The notes beneath the pieces were generated by a model that saw only the letters and a program-made list of their open reading frames with translations, did not search any database and was not told the DNA's origin. From assembly GCA_964251675.1 (NCBI GenBank), contig CAXUKS010000016.1, positions 1-64,000 on the forward strand: DNA of 64,000 bases. The letters run 5' to 3'. Source of the DNA: JANXMY01 sp964251675. GTDB lineage: Bacteria > Armatimonadota > Armatimonadia > Armatimonadales > Capsulimonadaceae. Shown piece by piece: positions 35,749 through 44,800 of the stretch. A program made the position numbers and the translations under genes. Positions within the stretch are counted from its first letter, which is position 1, and each line of letters opens with the position of its first letter.

Positions 35749-37437
35749 TTATTCCTCCTCAGATAATTTAGCCAAAAACTCTAGAAATACGACAGAAGAA
35801 TTTGTGCTGCCATTCTTGATCCACTGGACACGGGCTTTAGCTTTGCTTTCTTTTAGCGGGTTATCATTTACAAAGCCGAACGAGCCGTCAGCTTGAACGC
35901 CCCAAGGAGGTCCCGGCACGGGGGAGATCAAATTCATGATGCGTCCTCTAACATCAGTATTAGCTTTTGGCAGTGATCGGTACACAACGTCTCCCAGTTG
36001 AAATCTTTCCAATAATCTTTGCTGTTCAGCGAGCCAATCCCGCTGCTCTTCATTCCACGCCTGACCGTCAAAGCTGCGGAGATGGCCCGGTTGCACCTCT
36101 TCGATAGTGGAAGCTGCATCAGTCCAGCGCACGATGACAGCGGCACTTACTAGGCTTTCAAAGCGGAAAGTGCTGTGAAAATAAGTATAGCAGTGGCCTC
36201 CGTTCGGTACCCAAAGAGGCCCATCGCCACTGCTAGGTTTAATAATGTCAATGACGTGTCCTGGGGCCTTCCCGCTGTGGGGTTCTTTGTCAAACCTGTT
36301 CCAATAGTACGGGAGGCGTTGAACTAAATCTCCAACTTTGAATAGTTCAGCCATTGCCAGCTGCTCAGCCAACCATTGCTCCCTACCATCTACCATTCCC
36401 TCGATGTGAGGGTGACAGCGTTGGCATACTGGTGCGATGTTATTAATGGTATTAGCCCCACCCTTGGAGCGTGCGAGAATGTGGTGGGGAGTAAGGGGCG
36501 ACGCTTCATTGCAAGTCGGGCATCGGAATCCTGTTCGGGCACAGAGGTCAAGCCATTCCCACCACGTGAAGTGCTCGCTCAAACCCTGTCGCAGCGAGGC
36601 ACTCCGGTGAGAGCCGGCGAGACGAACGGCCTTAGTGATCTGCTCTTTGGAATATTTCTCGGAGTACCTTTGGCGGATTTCCTGCTCCTGGGCCACCTCA
36701 TCCTCTGAACGCGCCGCCCGCTTCTCTTGAGCCTGTCTTCGATTGTTGGTGGCTTCGAACTGGAGAGCCTCTTCAGCCGATGTCAACGTGGCTATCAACC
36801 AGGGCAGGGAGCTGCGTTGAAACGTCATCGACTCGCCTAATGTCCAAGTGCCGTCTTCACCCGTCCTGTTAATGGCGCCGTAGTACTTATGAAAAGTGCG
36901 TAACGTAAGCGTTTTACGTGGGTTATATTTGCAGTCTGTTTCTCCAAGGTGGAGGTAGTAAACTTCTCTCAACAGTTCCTTCTCCGCAACGAAAATCGTG
37001 CGGCAGTTCTTTTCCGGATAAATATGGCTCTCGAACGACTGTCCGCTTACAGCAAGGCCGTCAGGGCGGGCAAGTTCAGCGGGGATTGTGTCTGGCTGCT
37101 CACCAGGGTTCGCCCTCAGTTCAGCTCGGGGCATCCGCATCTTCCGCCCTGTCGCAGAAACATGAACCAAATCCTCCTTAAGAAGAAGACGGTTATCCTT
37201 CTGGCGACCTAAGTACTCCGAAACGGCGTGTTTCACCAGGTCTGCCCGATCCTGCATTCCTTGCTCGGCCACTTCAAAGTCGATGGCGGCCATCATGGCG
37301 CTTTCAGGGCGGAACGCGATTAGGTCTGACCATCCTGATTGAGCGTCCGTTTTTTCTTCTAGCGGTCCGGCCTCTGGATTCTCATTCTCTACTGGTTTTT
37401 CGGTACTACTGGCAGATTCTTCCAAGTCATTGCTCAT
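35749..37437 (-). CDS. HNH endonuclease
   Basis: From the ATG at 37437 the product has about 562 residues. The HNH core at about 305-350 reads GFRCPTCNEASPLTPHHILA, then SKGGANTINNIAPVCQRCHP, with two CxxC zinc pairs and the catalytic HH and N-N positions. N-terminally there is an acidic disordered tail and a segment (ESAMMAAIDFEVAEQGMQDR) that looks like a ribbon-helix-helix. Two similar C-terminal repeats follow (FKVGDLVQRLPYYWNRF and FQLGDVVYRSLPKANTD). It reads toward the pPIWI_RE operon and lies within the same direct repeats, so it may be a further defence nuclease. The upstream ATG at 37524 seems less likely. Confidence 0.8.
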   Translation of the reverse strand: MSNDLEESASSTEKPVENENPEAGPLEEKTDAQSGWSDLIAFRPESAMMAAIDFEVAEQGMQDRADLVKHAVSEYLGRQKDNRLLLKEDLVHVSATGRKMRMPRAELRANPGEQPDTIPAELARPDGLAVSGQSFESHIYPEKNCRTIFVAEKELLREVYYLHLGETDCKYNPRKTLTLRTFHKYYGAINRTGEDGTWTLGESMTFQRSSLPWLIATLTSAEEALQFEATNNRRQAQEKRAARSEDEVAQEQEIRQRYSEKYSKEQITKAVRLAGSHRSASLRQGLSEHFTWWEWLDLCARTGFRCPTCNEASPLTPHHILARSKGGANTINNIAPVCQRCHPHIEGMVDGREQWLAEQLAMAELFKVGDLVQRLPYYWNRFDKEPHSGKAPGHVIDIIKPSSGDGPLWVPNGGHCYTYFHSTFRFESLVSAAVIVRWTDAASTIEEVQPGHLRSFDGQAWNEEQRDWLAEQQRLLERFQLGDVVYRSLPKANTDVRGRIMNLISPVPGPPWGVQADGSFGFVNDNPLKESKAKARVQWIKNGSTNSSVVFLEFLAKLSEEE

Positions 37438-38007
37438 TGGTTCTTTTCTCTTCCGTGCTTGGCGATGTTGGATTGTAAAAGATGGTGGCATTATAGATAC
37501 CAAAACATACTGTATGGTCGCCATCTATAATTCACCGCAAACAGCTGCATACGGCTATATAGCCGCATGCTCGCCAGTCCCAATACCCGAGTCCGAACTT
37601 GCTTTGGAACACATTCCATCGGCCCGCTTGGCCACCTTCAGTAAACGCATTCGGCGATATTAGTTAAATATACCCAGTTGGATTGAATGGATTACGTTCA
37701 GATTCTGACCACTTTCAACATGGCAAATATTTTAGTTTTATTATGTATCGCTGTCTAGAACCAATCCTCAAGTAAGGCTGGTTCGCTCTGGACCTGAGAT
37801 GGATTGACCTAGCAGCGTTTCTAACCGCAAAGTTAAGTACAAACCCCTCAGGTGTGCTATACTTTCGCGAATTAGGACCTAACGCAGAAGTACTTGAGAT
37901 AGCTGTCTCTGGAGTCTGCATGCTTAAGTGATTGCGCACAGTGTTCTCTGCACTAAAATGAAATATATTTAGGAAGTGGAAAGGTTTTAATTGTCGTCCA
38001 GTAGGGA

Positions 38008-38270
38008 GAGCGTGATCGAGTAGAAGGGCATGAAAGGCTCATCCCGATCCCCCGACAACAGTGGCAGTCAATAAACTCAAAAACGAAATATCAGAACAGA
38101 GATCAAATCATTGTCTAAGTCGTGTCAACCGAAGGGATGTCAAGGGGCGGGTGAAGAGGGAAATTTGCTGCGAACCCTTAAAGATTAAGTCCCGGAAGGT
38201 TGCAACGCTCTCCAGGAACCAGCTTAGGAAAAAGGAACAACGGGAGGTAAGGAACAACGGGAGGTGCGGA
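38008..38270. repeat. Imperfect direct repeat, right copy, with DUF932 gene relic
   Basis: This matches 26321-26585. On the minus strand it still holds ATG and a few codons like those of the DUF932 gene start, then a stop. It also has a perfect tandem 17-bp duplication AAGGAACAACGGGAGGT at 38232-38265. The surrounding gap 37438-38399 contains no other recognisable gene. Confidence 0.85.
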
Positions 38271-38399
38271 GCGGCAACCAGCGCTAACATGGCAGGGCAG
38301 AGTAGCGCCAATCACACAAAGCGCATGTATTTGGACAGAGACTACTGCTGTGATACCGCACTATGCTCATGTACTCAGAACAACTGTGAAAGACATTGA

Positions 38400-38930
38400 C
38401 TACGGAATAAACAGGCTGAGGCCGGAATTGGGGCCTTGTGGCAAACCGAGTGCCGTATCCAGACCGATGTGTGAGCGGAGATCGTCGAGTAAGCTTTGCG
38501 GAAAAACGCTGGTCCCGATCTTGCGTTCTGACTCGCTTCTGGCATGGGTCACAGATTTGGCGCGATAAATAATCAGAGTCGGAATGTTCTCCTCAAGCGC
38601 ACGCAGGCAGAGGCCGCGAATATAGAAGCGGTTGAACTCGCCCTCCGCCAGCGTATCGGCTGCCGTATAAGGCACATCGGCGAGCGTAAAGCCACCACTG
38701 GGTTTCTTTCTTTGCTCTTTCAACAACAAATTTCCGTTCAACTGGATTTGTCCAGCAAGCCAGGCATCATCATGAGAACGGGCAGCCTCTGTAAGCAGAG
38801 CAGGATAGGCGGCGATACCAACAGGACTGAGGCGAGGACTGAGATAAAGCTTTCCAGCCGCAATATCCTGTGCGATCTCAGCCTGCATAAAAACGCGGGT
38901 TTTTTCATCCAAATTGTTCAGTAGCAACAT
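38400..38930 (-). CDS. Conserved hypothetical protein of mobile elements
   Basis: This 176-residue soluble protein reads LDEKTRVFMQAEIAQDIAAG, LYLSPRLSPVGIAAYPALLT, LAEGEFNRFYIRGLCLRALE and ends with LGLPQGPNSGLSLFIP. I recall this as a widespread family of unknown function in plasmids and genomic islands of several phyla. AAGGAG lies seven bases before the ATG. It stands alone, upstream of an XRE regulator on the same strand. No function can be given. Confidence 0.75.
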   Translation of the reverse strand: MLLLNNLDEKTRVFMQAEIAQDIAAGKLYLSPRLSPVGIAAYPALLTEAARSHDDAWLAGQIQLNGNLLLKEQRKKPSGGFTLADVPYTAADTLAEGEFNRFYIRGLCLRALEENIPTLIIYRAKSVTHARSESERKIGTSVFPQSLLDDLRSHIGLDTALGLPQGPNSGLSLFIP

Positions 38931-39081
38931 CTATGGCTCCTTCCCATTCCAGCTTTCTTCATAATGCTTATGTCTACTGCCTTTGACTTCCTGCTTTCTT
39001 CTGTTCGACAATGCACCCAAAAGCAGTGGCAAAACCAATGGGAAAGAGAAGTATATAGAGAGAAGCGCGTAAGAAACAAAA

Positions 39082-39405
39082 CTACTGTGAGGGCAAAGAT
39101 GTGGGCTTCTGAAAAGAGACTGGCTCGGCAGGGTCGCCTAGCAACAGCCAGAGCACGTCGCAGTTCAAGCCCATCGAGAGGGCAAGCAACTCTAAGTCCG
39201 TCACCGTTCGACGCGAGTTCTCAATTCGGTAGATGTCGCGCCGATCAGCCACCCAAGCCCCGCCGGTCGTCTCGGCCAGCAGAGCGCACAATTCGTCCTG
39301 GCCCAAGCCAAGAGCGACCCGCCGCTGTGCGACGCGCCGGCCGATCCGATTGAGTCCGCCGTCTGTTGTCCGAAGCCTTGGAAAGCCCCGAGGCATGTTT
39401 GCCAC
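39082..39405 (-). CDS. XRE-family transcriptional regulator
   Basis: The 107-residue product has a Cro/C1-type helix-turn-helix (IGRRVAQRRVALGLGQDELC ... DRRDIYRIENSRRTVTDLEL) over residues about 20-85. It is divergent from the LuxI-like gene at 39509, with 103 bases between them, so it probably regulates that gene and itself. The C-terminus is short and has no sensor domain. Confidence 0.85.
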   Translation of the reverse strand: MANMPRGFPRLRTTDGGLNRIGRRVAQRRVALGLGQDELCALLAETTGGAWVADRRDIYRIENSRRTVTDLELLALSMGLNCDVLWLLLGDPAEPVSFQKPTSLPSQ

Positions 39406-39508
39406 CTAGCTTTCACGAAGTCTCCAGATTATCCCAGAATGATGCGCCGAGAACGACCTTACTTAGGGTCATTTGAGGTATACTGTCTGAAATGGAGAGG
39501 AGACTGGC

Positions 39509-40165
39509 GTGGAAAACCAACAGCGGGAGACAGCGGTGCAGACGTCTGGCCAGGATGAGACTGTCCAGCTCATAGAAATGCTGGAACAGATTGCCGCCGA
39601 TCTTTCCTGGCAGCCGGGAAAGCAGCTGCGGGACTACCAGGCCCAAGCGGTCCACTTCGCCGCCTACTCTGGCGGGGTGCTCGCCGGAGGCATGCAGCTC
39701 GTGCCAGCCACCCTCAGCAAAACCCTTCCTTGCGAGGCGGTCTGGCCCGAGGTCACCCTGCCCCGTCGCGACCGAACCGCCCACATCGCCATCCTCGCCC
39801 TGCGCCCCGAGCATCGGGGCGCCGCCGGGCTGCTCTGGCCCCTCTGCATCGCCATGTGGCGCTACTGCGCCATGAACGGCCTTACCGACATCTCCCTCGA
39901 AGTCACCCCCGATCTGTACCGCCTCTACCGACGCCTGGGCTGGCCGCTGGAGATCGTGGGCAGCCTGCGCCCGCACTGGGGCGAGGACACCTGCTACCTG
40001 TGCCGCATGGGTGTGGCCGAAGTCGCCGGGGAGATGCTGATCCGGGCCACCCAGGCTTCCTCCTACCGGGGGATCGTCGGCCGGATGAGCCTGCCCTACG
40101 AAAAGCCAGCCTTGCTGCCGCCCTCTGTGTTGCAGCCTGGCAATCGCTGTGAGACAGTGGTGTGA
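39509..40165 (+). CDS. GNAT-fold protein resembling LuxI-type autoinducer synthases
   Basis: This 218-residue protein starts with GTG, seven bases after AGGAG. The order VLAGGMQLVPATLS, TAHIAILALRPEHRGAAGLL and LTDISLEVTPDLYRLYRRLG fits the acyltransferase fold of N-acyl-homoserine-lactone synthases and related GNAT enzymes, with GGMQLVP in the place of the LuxI GxxRLxPT motif. It may make an N-acyl signal or acylate another amine. It is followed by a 7TM sensor-like gene and preceded by a divergent XRE regulator, an arrangement that suits signalling. A plain GNAT of other substrate remains possible. Confidence 0.6.
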   Translation: MENQQRETAVQTSGQDETVQLIEMLEQIAADLSWQPGKQLRDYQAQAVHFAAYSGGVLAGGMQLVPATLSKTLPCEAVWPEVTLPRRDRTAHIAILALRPEHRGAAGLLWPLCIAMWRYCAMNGLTDISLEVTPDLYRLYRRLGWPLEIVGSLRPHWGEDTCYLCRMGVAEVAGEMLIRATQASSYRGIVGRMSLPYEKPALLPPSVLQPGNRCETVV

Positions 40166-40174
40166 GTGATTAAC

Positions 40175-40218
40175 CTACTTAGTTTCAGTCCACTTAACTT
40201 TAGTCCACTTAGTTTTAG
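40175..40218. repeat. 15-bp tandem repeat, three imperfect copies
   Basis: CCACTTAGTTTTAGT-like units begin at 40175, 40190 and 40205, filling the gap between the LuxI-like and 7TM genes up to the ATG. Confidence 0.85.
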
Positions 40219-40221
40219 GGC

Positions 40222-41208
40222 ATGACGCTCTTCATCGCTTCTCTTTACCTGCTCTGCCTGATCTTCCTGCTGGCGTCCGCCCTTTACGTCTTCTTCCGTG
40301 ATCCCAGAAACCGCCTGAACCGCGACTACGCCGTTCTTGCCCTCGCCCTCTTGGGCTGGGTCGGCACGCTCTTCGTTTACGGCAGGCTCCCCACCGGACA
40401 AGTGCTCCTTTTCGTGGGACGGGCCAACTTCGCTTCCGCCGCTCTCGTGGCAACCGCAAGCTTCCTGTTCGTGGCGGAACTTGCCGGCAGCAAACTGGAT
40501 GGAAACAACAAGCTGGGAGGGAAAAGAAGTACGATCTGGGCGGAGACGGCGCTCCTGGTCGCCCTCTCGTTCTTTACGCCCCTGATCGACCGAGCGGAGA
40601 CCGTCCTGCACAGTCAGCACACCACCGCCTACGGGATGCTGTTCCCCCTCTACGCCGTTCATGTGGTGGCTTACCTCACTGGGGCCGTCCTTCTTGCTTT
40701 CCGCAGCCTGTCCACCGCCACAGCAAGAACCCACCCGCAGCTGCTCCTGGTCGGCTCCGGCATCCTCGCCACCGCCGTCATCGGCATCGTCGCGGACATC
40801 CTCTTGCCCTACGGCCTGGGGGACTTCCGGTTCATCGACGCCGGTCCGCTTTCCACCATCCTGTTCCTGCTGGCGATGGGATACGCCGTGTTCGTCGCCC
40901 ATTTGTTCTCTCTGCGCCTCATCATCCGGGCGGCCTTCATCTACGCGGGCCTGATCACCCTGATGCTGGAGCTGTACAGCCTGGCGCTCTCGTCACTTGC
41001 ACATCTGCTGCCATTGGGGGATGCGGCGCAGCGCGCCTTCGCGGCCACGTGCATCGCGCTGGTGGTCAACGCCTTCACCCAGCAGCCCGTACGCCGCTGG
41101 CTGGAACGGGTGCTCGACGATTTCAATCACCGTGAAGCCGGCAGACACATCGTCAGCCACAGCGTGAAGGCCAAAGCTCAGCGAACTGTGGTAAAGGCAG
41201 GCATGTGA
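40222..41208 (+). CDS. 7TM membrane protein like histidine-kinase sensor domains
   Basis: The 328-residue protein begins with a hydrophobic helix (FIASLYLLCLIFLLASALYV) followed by DPRNRLNRDYAVLALALLGW, which is typical of the N-terminal 7TM region of some histidine kinases. Further helices lie at about 70-90, 110-125, 135-155, 170-190, 205-225 and 235-255. The C-terminal ~70 residues are short and basic, with no kinase or cyclase domain. It may be a stand-alone receptor for the product of the LuxI-like gene 57 bases upstream; this is inference. Confidence 0.7.
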   Translation: MTLFIASLYLLCLIFLLASALYVFFRDPRNRLNRDYAVLALALLGWVGTLFVYGRLPTGQVLLFVGRANFASAALVATASFLFVAELAGSKLDGNNKLGGKRSTIWAETALLVALSFFTPLIDRAETVLHSQHTTAYGMLFPLYAVHVVAYLTGAVLLAFRSLSTATARTHPQLLLVGSGILATAVIGIVADILLPYGLGDFRFIDAGPLSTILFLLAMGYAVFVAHLFSLRLIIRAAFIYAGLITLMLELYSLALSSLAHLLPLGDAAQRAFAATCIALVVNAFTQQPVRRWLERVLDDFNHREAGRHIVSHSVKAKAQRTVVKAGM

Positions 41209-41271
41209 AGTGATAAAAGCAGGTGTTTAAAGACTCTTTAACTTGACTTACGAAAGATGCCATGAAAAAAG

Positions 41272-41544
41272 ATGTTTATGAAAGACACGGTACTTTCTGA
41301 GGCCAGCCGGGATGATCTCCCCATGGAGAGCGCCGAGGCCCTGATCGCCAGCATGAAGAGCGTCGTGCTGGACGAAACCGGCCTGCACATCCAGGTGAAT
41401 CGAGAAATGCTGCCTGCCCACAAAGAAGGCGGCAAGAGCCTTTCGATGTTCATCGTCACGCTGCCCAAAGGCGCAACCCCGGAACAATGGGCAGAAGCCG
41501 ACTACTGGCTCAATGAGATCGGCCCTCTCTTTCGCTACGCCTAG
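41272..41544 (+). CDS. Small hypothetical protein
   Basis: This 90-residue acidic protein (SAEALIASMKSVVLDETGLH, then LPKGATPEQWAEADYWLNEI) is of unknown family. It follows the 7TM gene by 63 bases on the same strand and may belong to the same unit. The start could be 41272 or the ATG two codons later; no clear ribosome-binding site decides it. Confidence 0.5.
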   Translation: MFMKDTVLSEASRDDLPMESAEALIASMKSVVLDETGLHIQVNREMLPAHKEGGKSLSMFIVTLPKGATPEQWAEADYWLNEIGPLFRYA

Positions 41545-41623
41545 CTTTTGCTGTGCTTAACTTCGGCAGTGTCTACTACGGCTCAGTCGGTATGGGTGGA
41601 ACGACTGTTACAATAAAGCCGAC

Positions 41624-42233
41624 CTAGAAAGCGAAGTCGCAGGCGACCTCGTTGCCCCAGGCACTCCACCCGTTTACCTTCTGCCGGGCGAACAGCTCCG
41701 CACGGGGCACGTCGCCTGAAATGCGGACGATTCGCTCCCGCGCCCCGTCGAGGCTTCCTCGAATGCTCCCGTCGGGGCGAGACGATCAGGCTGGGTACAC
41801 CCGTGCCGACGCGCCGGGGATGCCCCCTTGTTGCCAGTAGGCAGACCTCAGCATTGGAGTGGGTCCAGTAGCCGCGCCCCAGGAAGTAGCCGGTATCTTT
41901 GGGAGTGCGCTTGACCCAGGTAAAGGCGACGGTCTTGTACGTGAAACCCCAGGCATGGATCACCGCCAGGGCGTCCGGCAGATGCGAATGGATGGCCCAC
42001 AAGAAGAGGAGGCAGTCAGTGGCGGCGATGCCTTGGACGGGAAGGGGGCAGATATCCTTTGTTGCCATCATGGGGTACGGGGGACTGCCCTTGCCGCTGC
42101 CCAGGCGCCACGGTGGGTCCGCGTAGATGACGTGGAAGCGCGGCGGGAGGAGCAGTGTGGCACACGGAAGTGGCAGTAGACGCCCTGTTCCGACAGGATT
42201 TAGCGGTTTGGATGTGGGGCAAGCTAAAGGCAT
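41624..42233 (-). pseudogene. Frameshifted MT-A70 adenine methyltransferase
   Basis: Reversed translation shows FHVIYADPPWRLGSGKGSPP (catalytic DPPW), TDCLLFLWAIHSHLPDALAV, FTWVKRT and YWTHSNAEVCLLATRGHPRR, all typical of MT-A70-type N6-adenine methyltransferases. After SPRREHSRKP the frame slips by one base; the expected tail (ARERIVRISGDVPRAELFAR, then WSAWGNEVACDFAF) continues in another frame to the stop at 41624. The N-terminal 30 codons before FHVIY look unrelated. The break removes the last third of the domain, so activity is unlikely unless frameshifting occurs. Confidence 0.75.
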
Positions 42234-42390
42234 TAAACTCAGTAAGACCGCTAGCGACTAGAACCGCAAACACGGGTGCGGGTGCGCTCATCCTGACGCC
42301 TTCCGCTCTTTGAGCAAGAGGCTCCAGGTATAATCTTAGTACGGGTACTGATACAACTTTGACAGGCCAAAAACAGCAGACGGAGGAATC

Positions 42391-42777
42391 ATGCTAGAGA
42401 AGATTTTCAACTTGTATTTGTTTGTGCAGAGCGGCTCCACGTTGCCGAACATTATCCGGGAGCTCGGCGCGGTGGTACATGACTGCAGCGGCACGGACGA
42501 CGCTAAGCTCGCCTTTCTTCAGGAGCATGCCGGGGACGACCTTAAAGCGGCACGGCGGTTTCCTCTGCCTGAGCGCTACACACTGGCGTCTGCCAACGCC
42601 GCCGCCACGCAGACGGGGCTGACTTATAGCGGTTATGACAGACTGGTTCAGTTAGGCAGATATCTGGAGGTCTTCGAGGAAGTGTTACAGGCAATGGATG
42701 GCCCTGCCGACCCACTCATCTGTATCACGCCCGTGGTCGACGGTGTGATCCAGGTCGCGGGCGTTCAGAAGCTGTAG
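42391..42777 (+). CDS. Small hypothetical protein
   Basis: This 128-residue protein (FNLYLFVQSGSTLPNIIREL, AFLQEHAGDDLKAARRF, LVQLGRYLEVFEEVLQAMDG) is soluble, mixed alpha/beta and not recognised. GGAGG lies four bases before the ATG. It ends ten bases before the MITE-like element and stands alone between the methyltransferase pseudogene and the YhcG-like nuclease. Confidence 0.55.
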   Translation: MLEKIFNLYLFVQSGSTLPNIIRELGAVVHDCSGTDDAKLAFLQEHAGDDLKAARRFPLPERYTLASANAAATQTGLTYSGYDRLVQLGRYLEVFEEVLQAMDGPADPLICITPVVDGVIQVAGVQKL

Positions 42778-42786
42778 TCCATGGAA

Positions 42787-42874
42787 GCTTTGTTGCATAA
42801 AATGCTGACGCCCCACTTACGGCTGGCGATTAAGCGTCTGCTAAGAAGCAAAAGCATGATTTATGCAACGAAGC
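42787..42874. mobile_element. MITE-like 88-bp element
   Basis: GCTTTGTTGCATAAAATGCT at the left end is an imperfect inverted repeat of the last 22 bases (AGCATGATTTATGCAAC followed by GAAGC). The 46 bases between have no coding capacity. The left end equals in reverse the terminus at 709-724, so the element is probably a non-autonomous derivative of an insertion sequence family present at the start of the window. No clear target duplication was seen. Confidence 0.65.
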
Positions 42875-43006
42875 CGTTCATAGATGTCATACGAAGGGAC
42901 CACCATTTTAGGAGCAAAGTCCAGTCAGGGCGTGTCGGCAAGAAAACTCTTGAGCAAACGAACTCCGTGGCAACCTGTTATACCGATCTGCTATACTTCA
43001 TGCATA

Positions 43007-44026
43007 ATGTCGGAACCTCTCCCTAACACCTACCCCGCCTTCGCTGACGATCTCAAGGCCCGTATCCGTGCGGCCCAGGTCAAGGCGTCGCTCTCTGTTA
43101 ACCGCGAGCTGATCCTGCTCTACTGGCAGATCGGCTGCGCTCTGGCAGCCCGCCGCCAGAGCGAAGGCTGGGGTGCAAAAGTCGTGGAGCGGCTGTCACG
43201 GGATCTGCGCGCCGCCTTCCCCGAGATGAAGGGCCTCTCCGTGCGCAACCTCGTGTATATGCAGACGCTGGCGCAGGCCTACCCGGACGAGGCATTTACG
43301 CAACAAGCTGTTGCGCTAATTCCGTGGGGCCACAACGTCGTGATCCTAGACAAACTCCACACGCCCGAAGAGCGCGAGTGGTATATCCACAAAACGCTCG
43401 AACAGGGCTGGAGCCGCAACGTCCTCACCCTTCAGATCGAAAGCCGCCTGCTTGAGCGCCAGGGAAAAGCACCGACCAATTTTGAGCGCACCTTGCCCAT
43501 GCCCCAGTCTGACTTGGCCCAGCAAGTCTTGAAGGACCCCTACAGCTTCGACTTCCTGACGCTCGGACCGGACGCACACGAGCGCGACTTAGAGCGCAGC
43601 CTGCTGGACCATCTGCGCCAGTTTCTACTGGAAATGGGAGCGGGCTTTGCGTTCGTGGGCAGCCAGTACCACCTGCAAGTCGGCGACAGCGACTTCTTCC
43701 TGGACCTGCTCTTCTACCACGTCAAGCTGCACTGTTACGTCGTCATCGACCTGAAGATGGGCAAGTTTACTCCGTCAGACGCGGGGCAGCTCAATTTCTA
43801 TCTGAGCGCCGCCGACGACCTGCTGCGGACGGAGGGCGATGCGCCGACCATTGGGCTGCTGTTGTGCAAGTCCAAAGACGCCACAGTGGCTGAGTACGCC
43901 CTGCGCGACATCGGCAAGCCGATGGGGATCGCCGAGTTCCGGCTGGACGAGGCATTGCCGGAGACGCTGCGCGGGTCATTGCCGACTATCGAGGAGTTGG
44001 AGGCTGAACTGGATACCACCCCATGA
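43007..44026 (+). CDS. YhcG-family PDDEXK nuclease (DUF1016)
   Basis: The 339-residue product has the N-terminal DUF1016 helical domain (KARIRAAQVKASLSVNRELI, LLYWQIGCALAARRQSEGWG, VVERLSRDLRAAFPEMKGLS) and the C-terminal nuclease core (GSQYHLQVGDSDFFLDLLFY, HCYVVIDLKMGKFTPSDAGQ), where Asp and D-x-K form the PD-(D/E)XK site. Relatives often occur near restriction or defence genes. The ATG at 43007 matches the usual family start; a longer in-frame ORF begins at 42884 inside the MITE flank. TATACT lies about 12 bases before the ATG, so the message may be nearly leaderless. Confidence 0.85.
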   Translation: MSEPLPNTYPAFADDLKARIRAAQVKASLSVNRELILLYWQIGCALAARRQSEGWGAKVVERLSRDLRAAFPEMKGLSVRNLVYMQTLAQAYPDEAFTQQAVALIPWGHNVVILDKLHTPEEREWYIHKTLEQGWSRNVLTLQIESRLLERQGKAPTNFERTLPMPQSDLAQQVLKDPYSFDFLTLGPDAHERDLERSLLDHLRQFLLEMGAGFAFVGSQYHLQVGDSDFFLDLLFYHVKLHCYVVIDLKMGKFTPSDAGQLNFYLSAADDLLRTEGDAPTIGLLLCKSKDATVAEYALRDIGKPMGIAEFRLDEALPETLRGSLPTIEELEAELDTTP

Positions 44027-44473
44027 TATGGGGAGTGACTCCGGTGAACCTAGTTGCTCTGCCTTTTTGGGTTGGGACAATGGCTTTCGCGACATTGAAC
44101 ATTCTAAGAATTATTGCTTGCCCAAAACAATAGCGATGTGAACTGTATAGACGTGAACTTATATATAGGCATAGCGCCCATAAGTCGCTGGATTTCTGCC
44201 AGAGCATCTTGAACGGTTCGGCCTGTGCTGGAGCATCATCGAGTGTCTGATGAAGCATTTTGATGTACCAGGGGTCAGAAGCTGGTTGTGTATTTGGTTT
44301 AGTTTGACGAGACTGGTGTTTTCTGGCTGAATCGATTCGGTGCTCGGCGGCGACTGAAGCCTCCCAAACTTACATTGAATGTGCTGTTATTAAGTGTGCT
44401 GTGCCTCAGTTGTTCGTGTGGAACACTGCTCGCACAGTATCCAGCGATGACGCAGACTGGGTGGCAATCCCTA
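44027..44473. other. Intergenic region, no gene seen
   Basis: About 450 bases between the YhcG-like gene and the recombinase unit. ORFs on both strands are short and without recognisable motifs. It could hold the attachment site of the recombinase, but no inverted core could be identified. Confidence 0.4.
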
Positions 44474-44800
44474 ATGCTTCCCATGCCTCTCATCTTGCCC
44501 AGCCTCATACCGCCGCCCGAAGCCGTCCGACGGTTCCAGACCCTCTACAAAGACCGATTCGGCGTGGAACTAGCCGAAGGGAAAGCCCTGGAGCTTGCCA
44601 CCTATACACTGAGGCTGGCCTACATTGGCACCACGCCGCTGCCCCCACACCCGCAAACTACCACTTCAACACCATCAACGCCCTCTCCATGCGTTACATC
44701 CTTTACGCCAGAAAGTCCGAAGAAGACAAAATGCGCCAGGTCCAGAGCATTGACGACCAGATCCGAGAGCTACATGCCCTCGCCGCCCGCAAAAGCCTGA
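44474..44800 (+). CDS. Small ORF preceding the serine recombinase
   Basis: The product reads MLPMPLILPSLIPPPEAVRR, then FQTLYKDRFGVELAEGKALE and LATYTLRLAYIGTTPLPP. It is clearly homologous to the minus-strand ORF at 46325-46546 on the other side of the recombinase, which supports that it is real. The last ~110 bases overlap the start of the recombinase in another frame and read as Thr/Pro-rich sequence, so the natural end may be shorter or the gene eroded. Function unknown; perhaps a recombination directionality or excision factor. Confidence 0.5.
   Translation: MLPMPLILPSLIPPPEAVRRFQTLYKDRFGVELAEGKALELATYTLRLAYIGTTPLPPHPQTTTSTPSTPSPCVTSFTPESPKKTKCARSRALTTRSESYMPSPPAKA

Noticed and set aside
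37438..38007. Small genes in the gap after the HNH nuclease
   Set aside because: ORFs here are short, AT-rich, without ribosome-binding sites or motifs.
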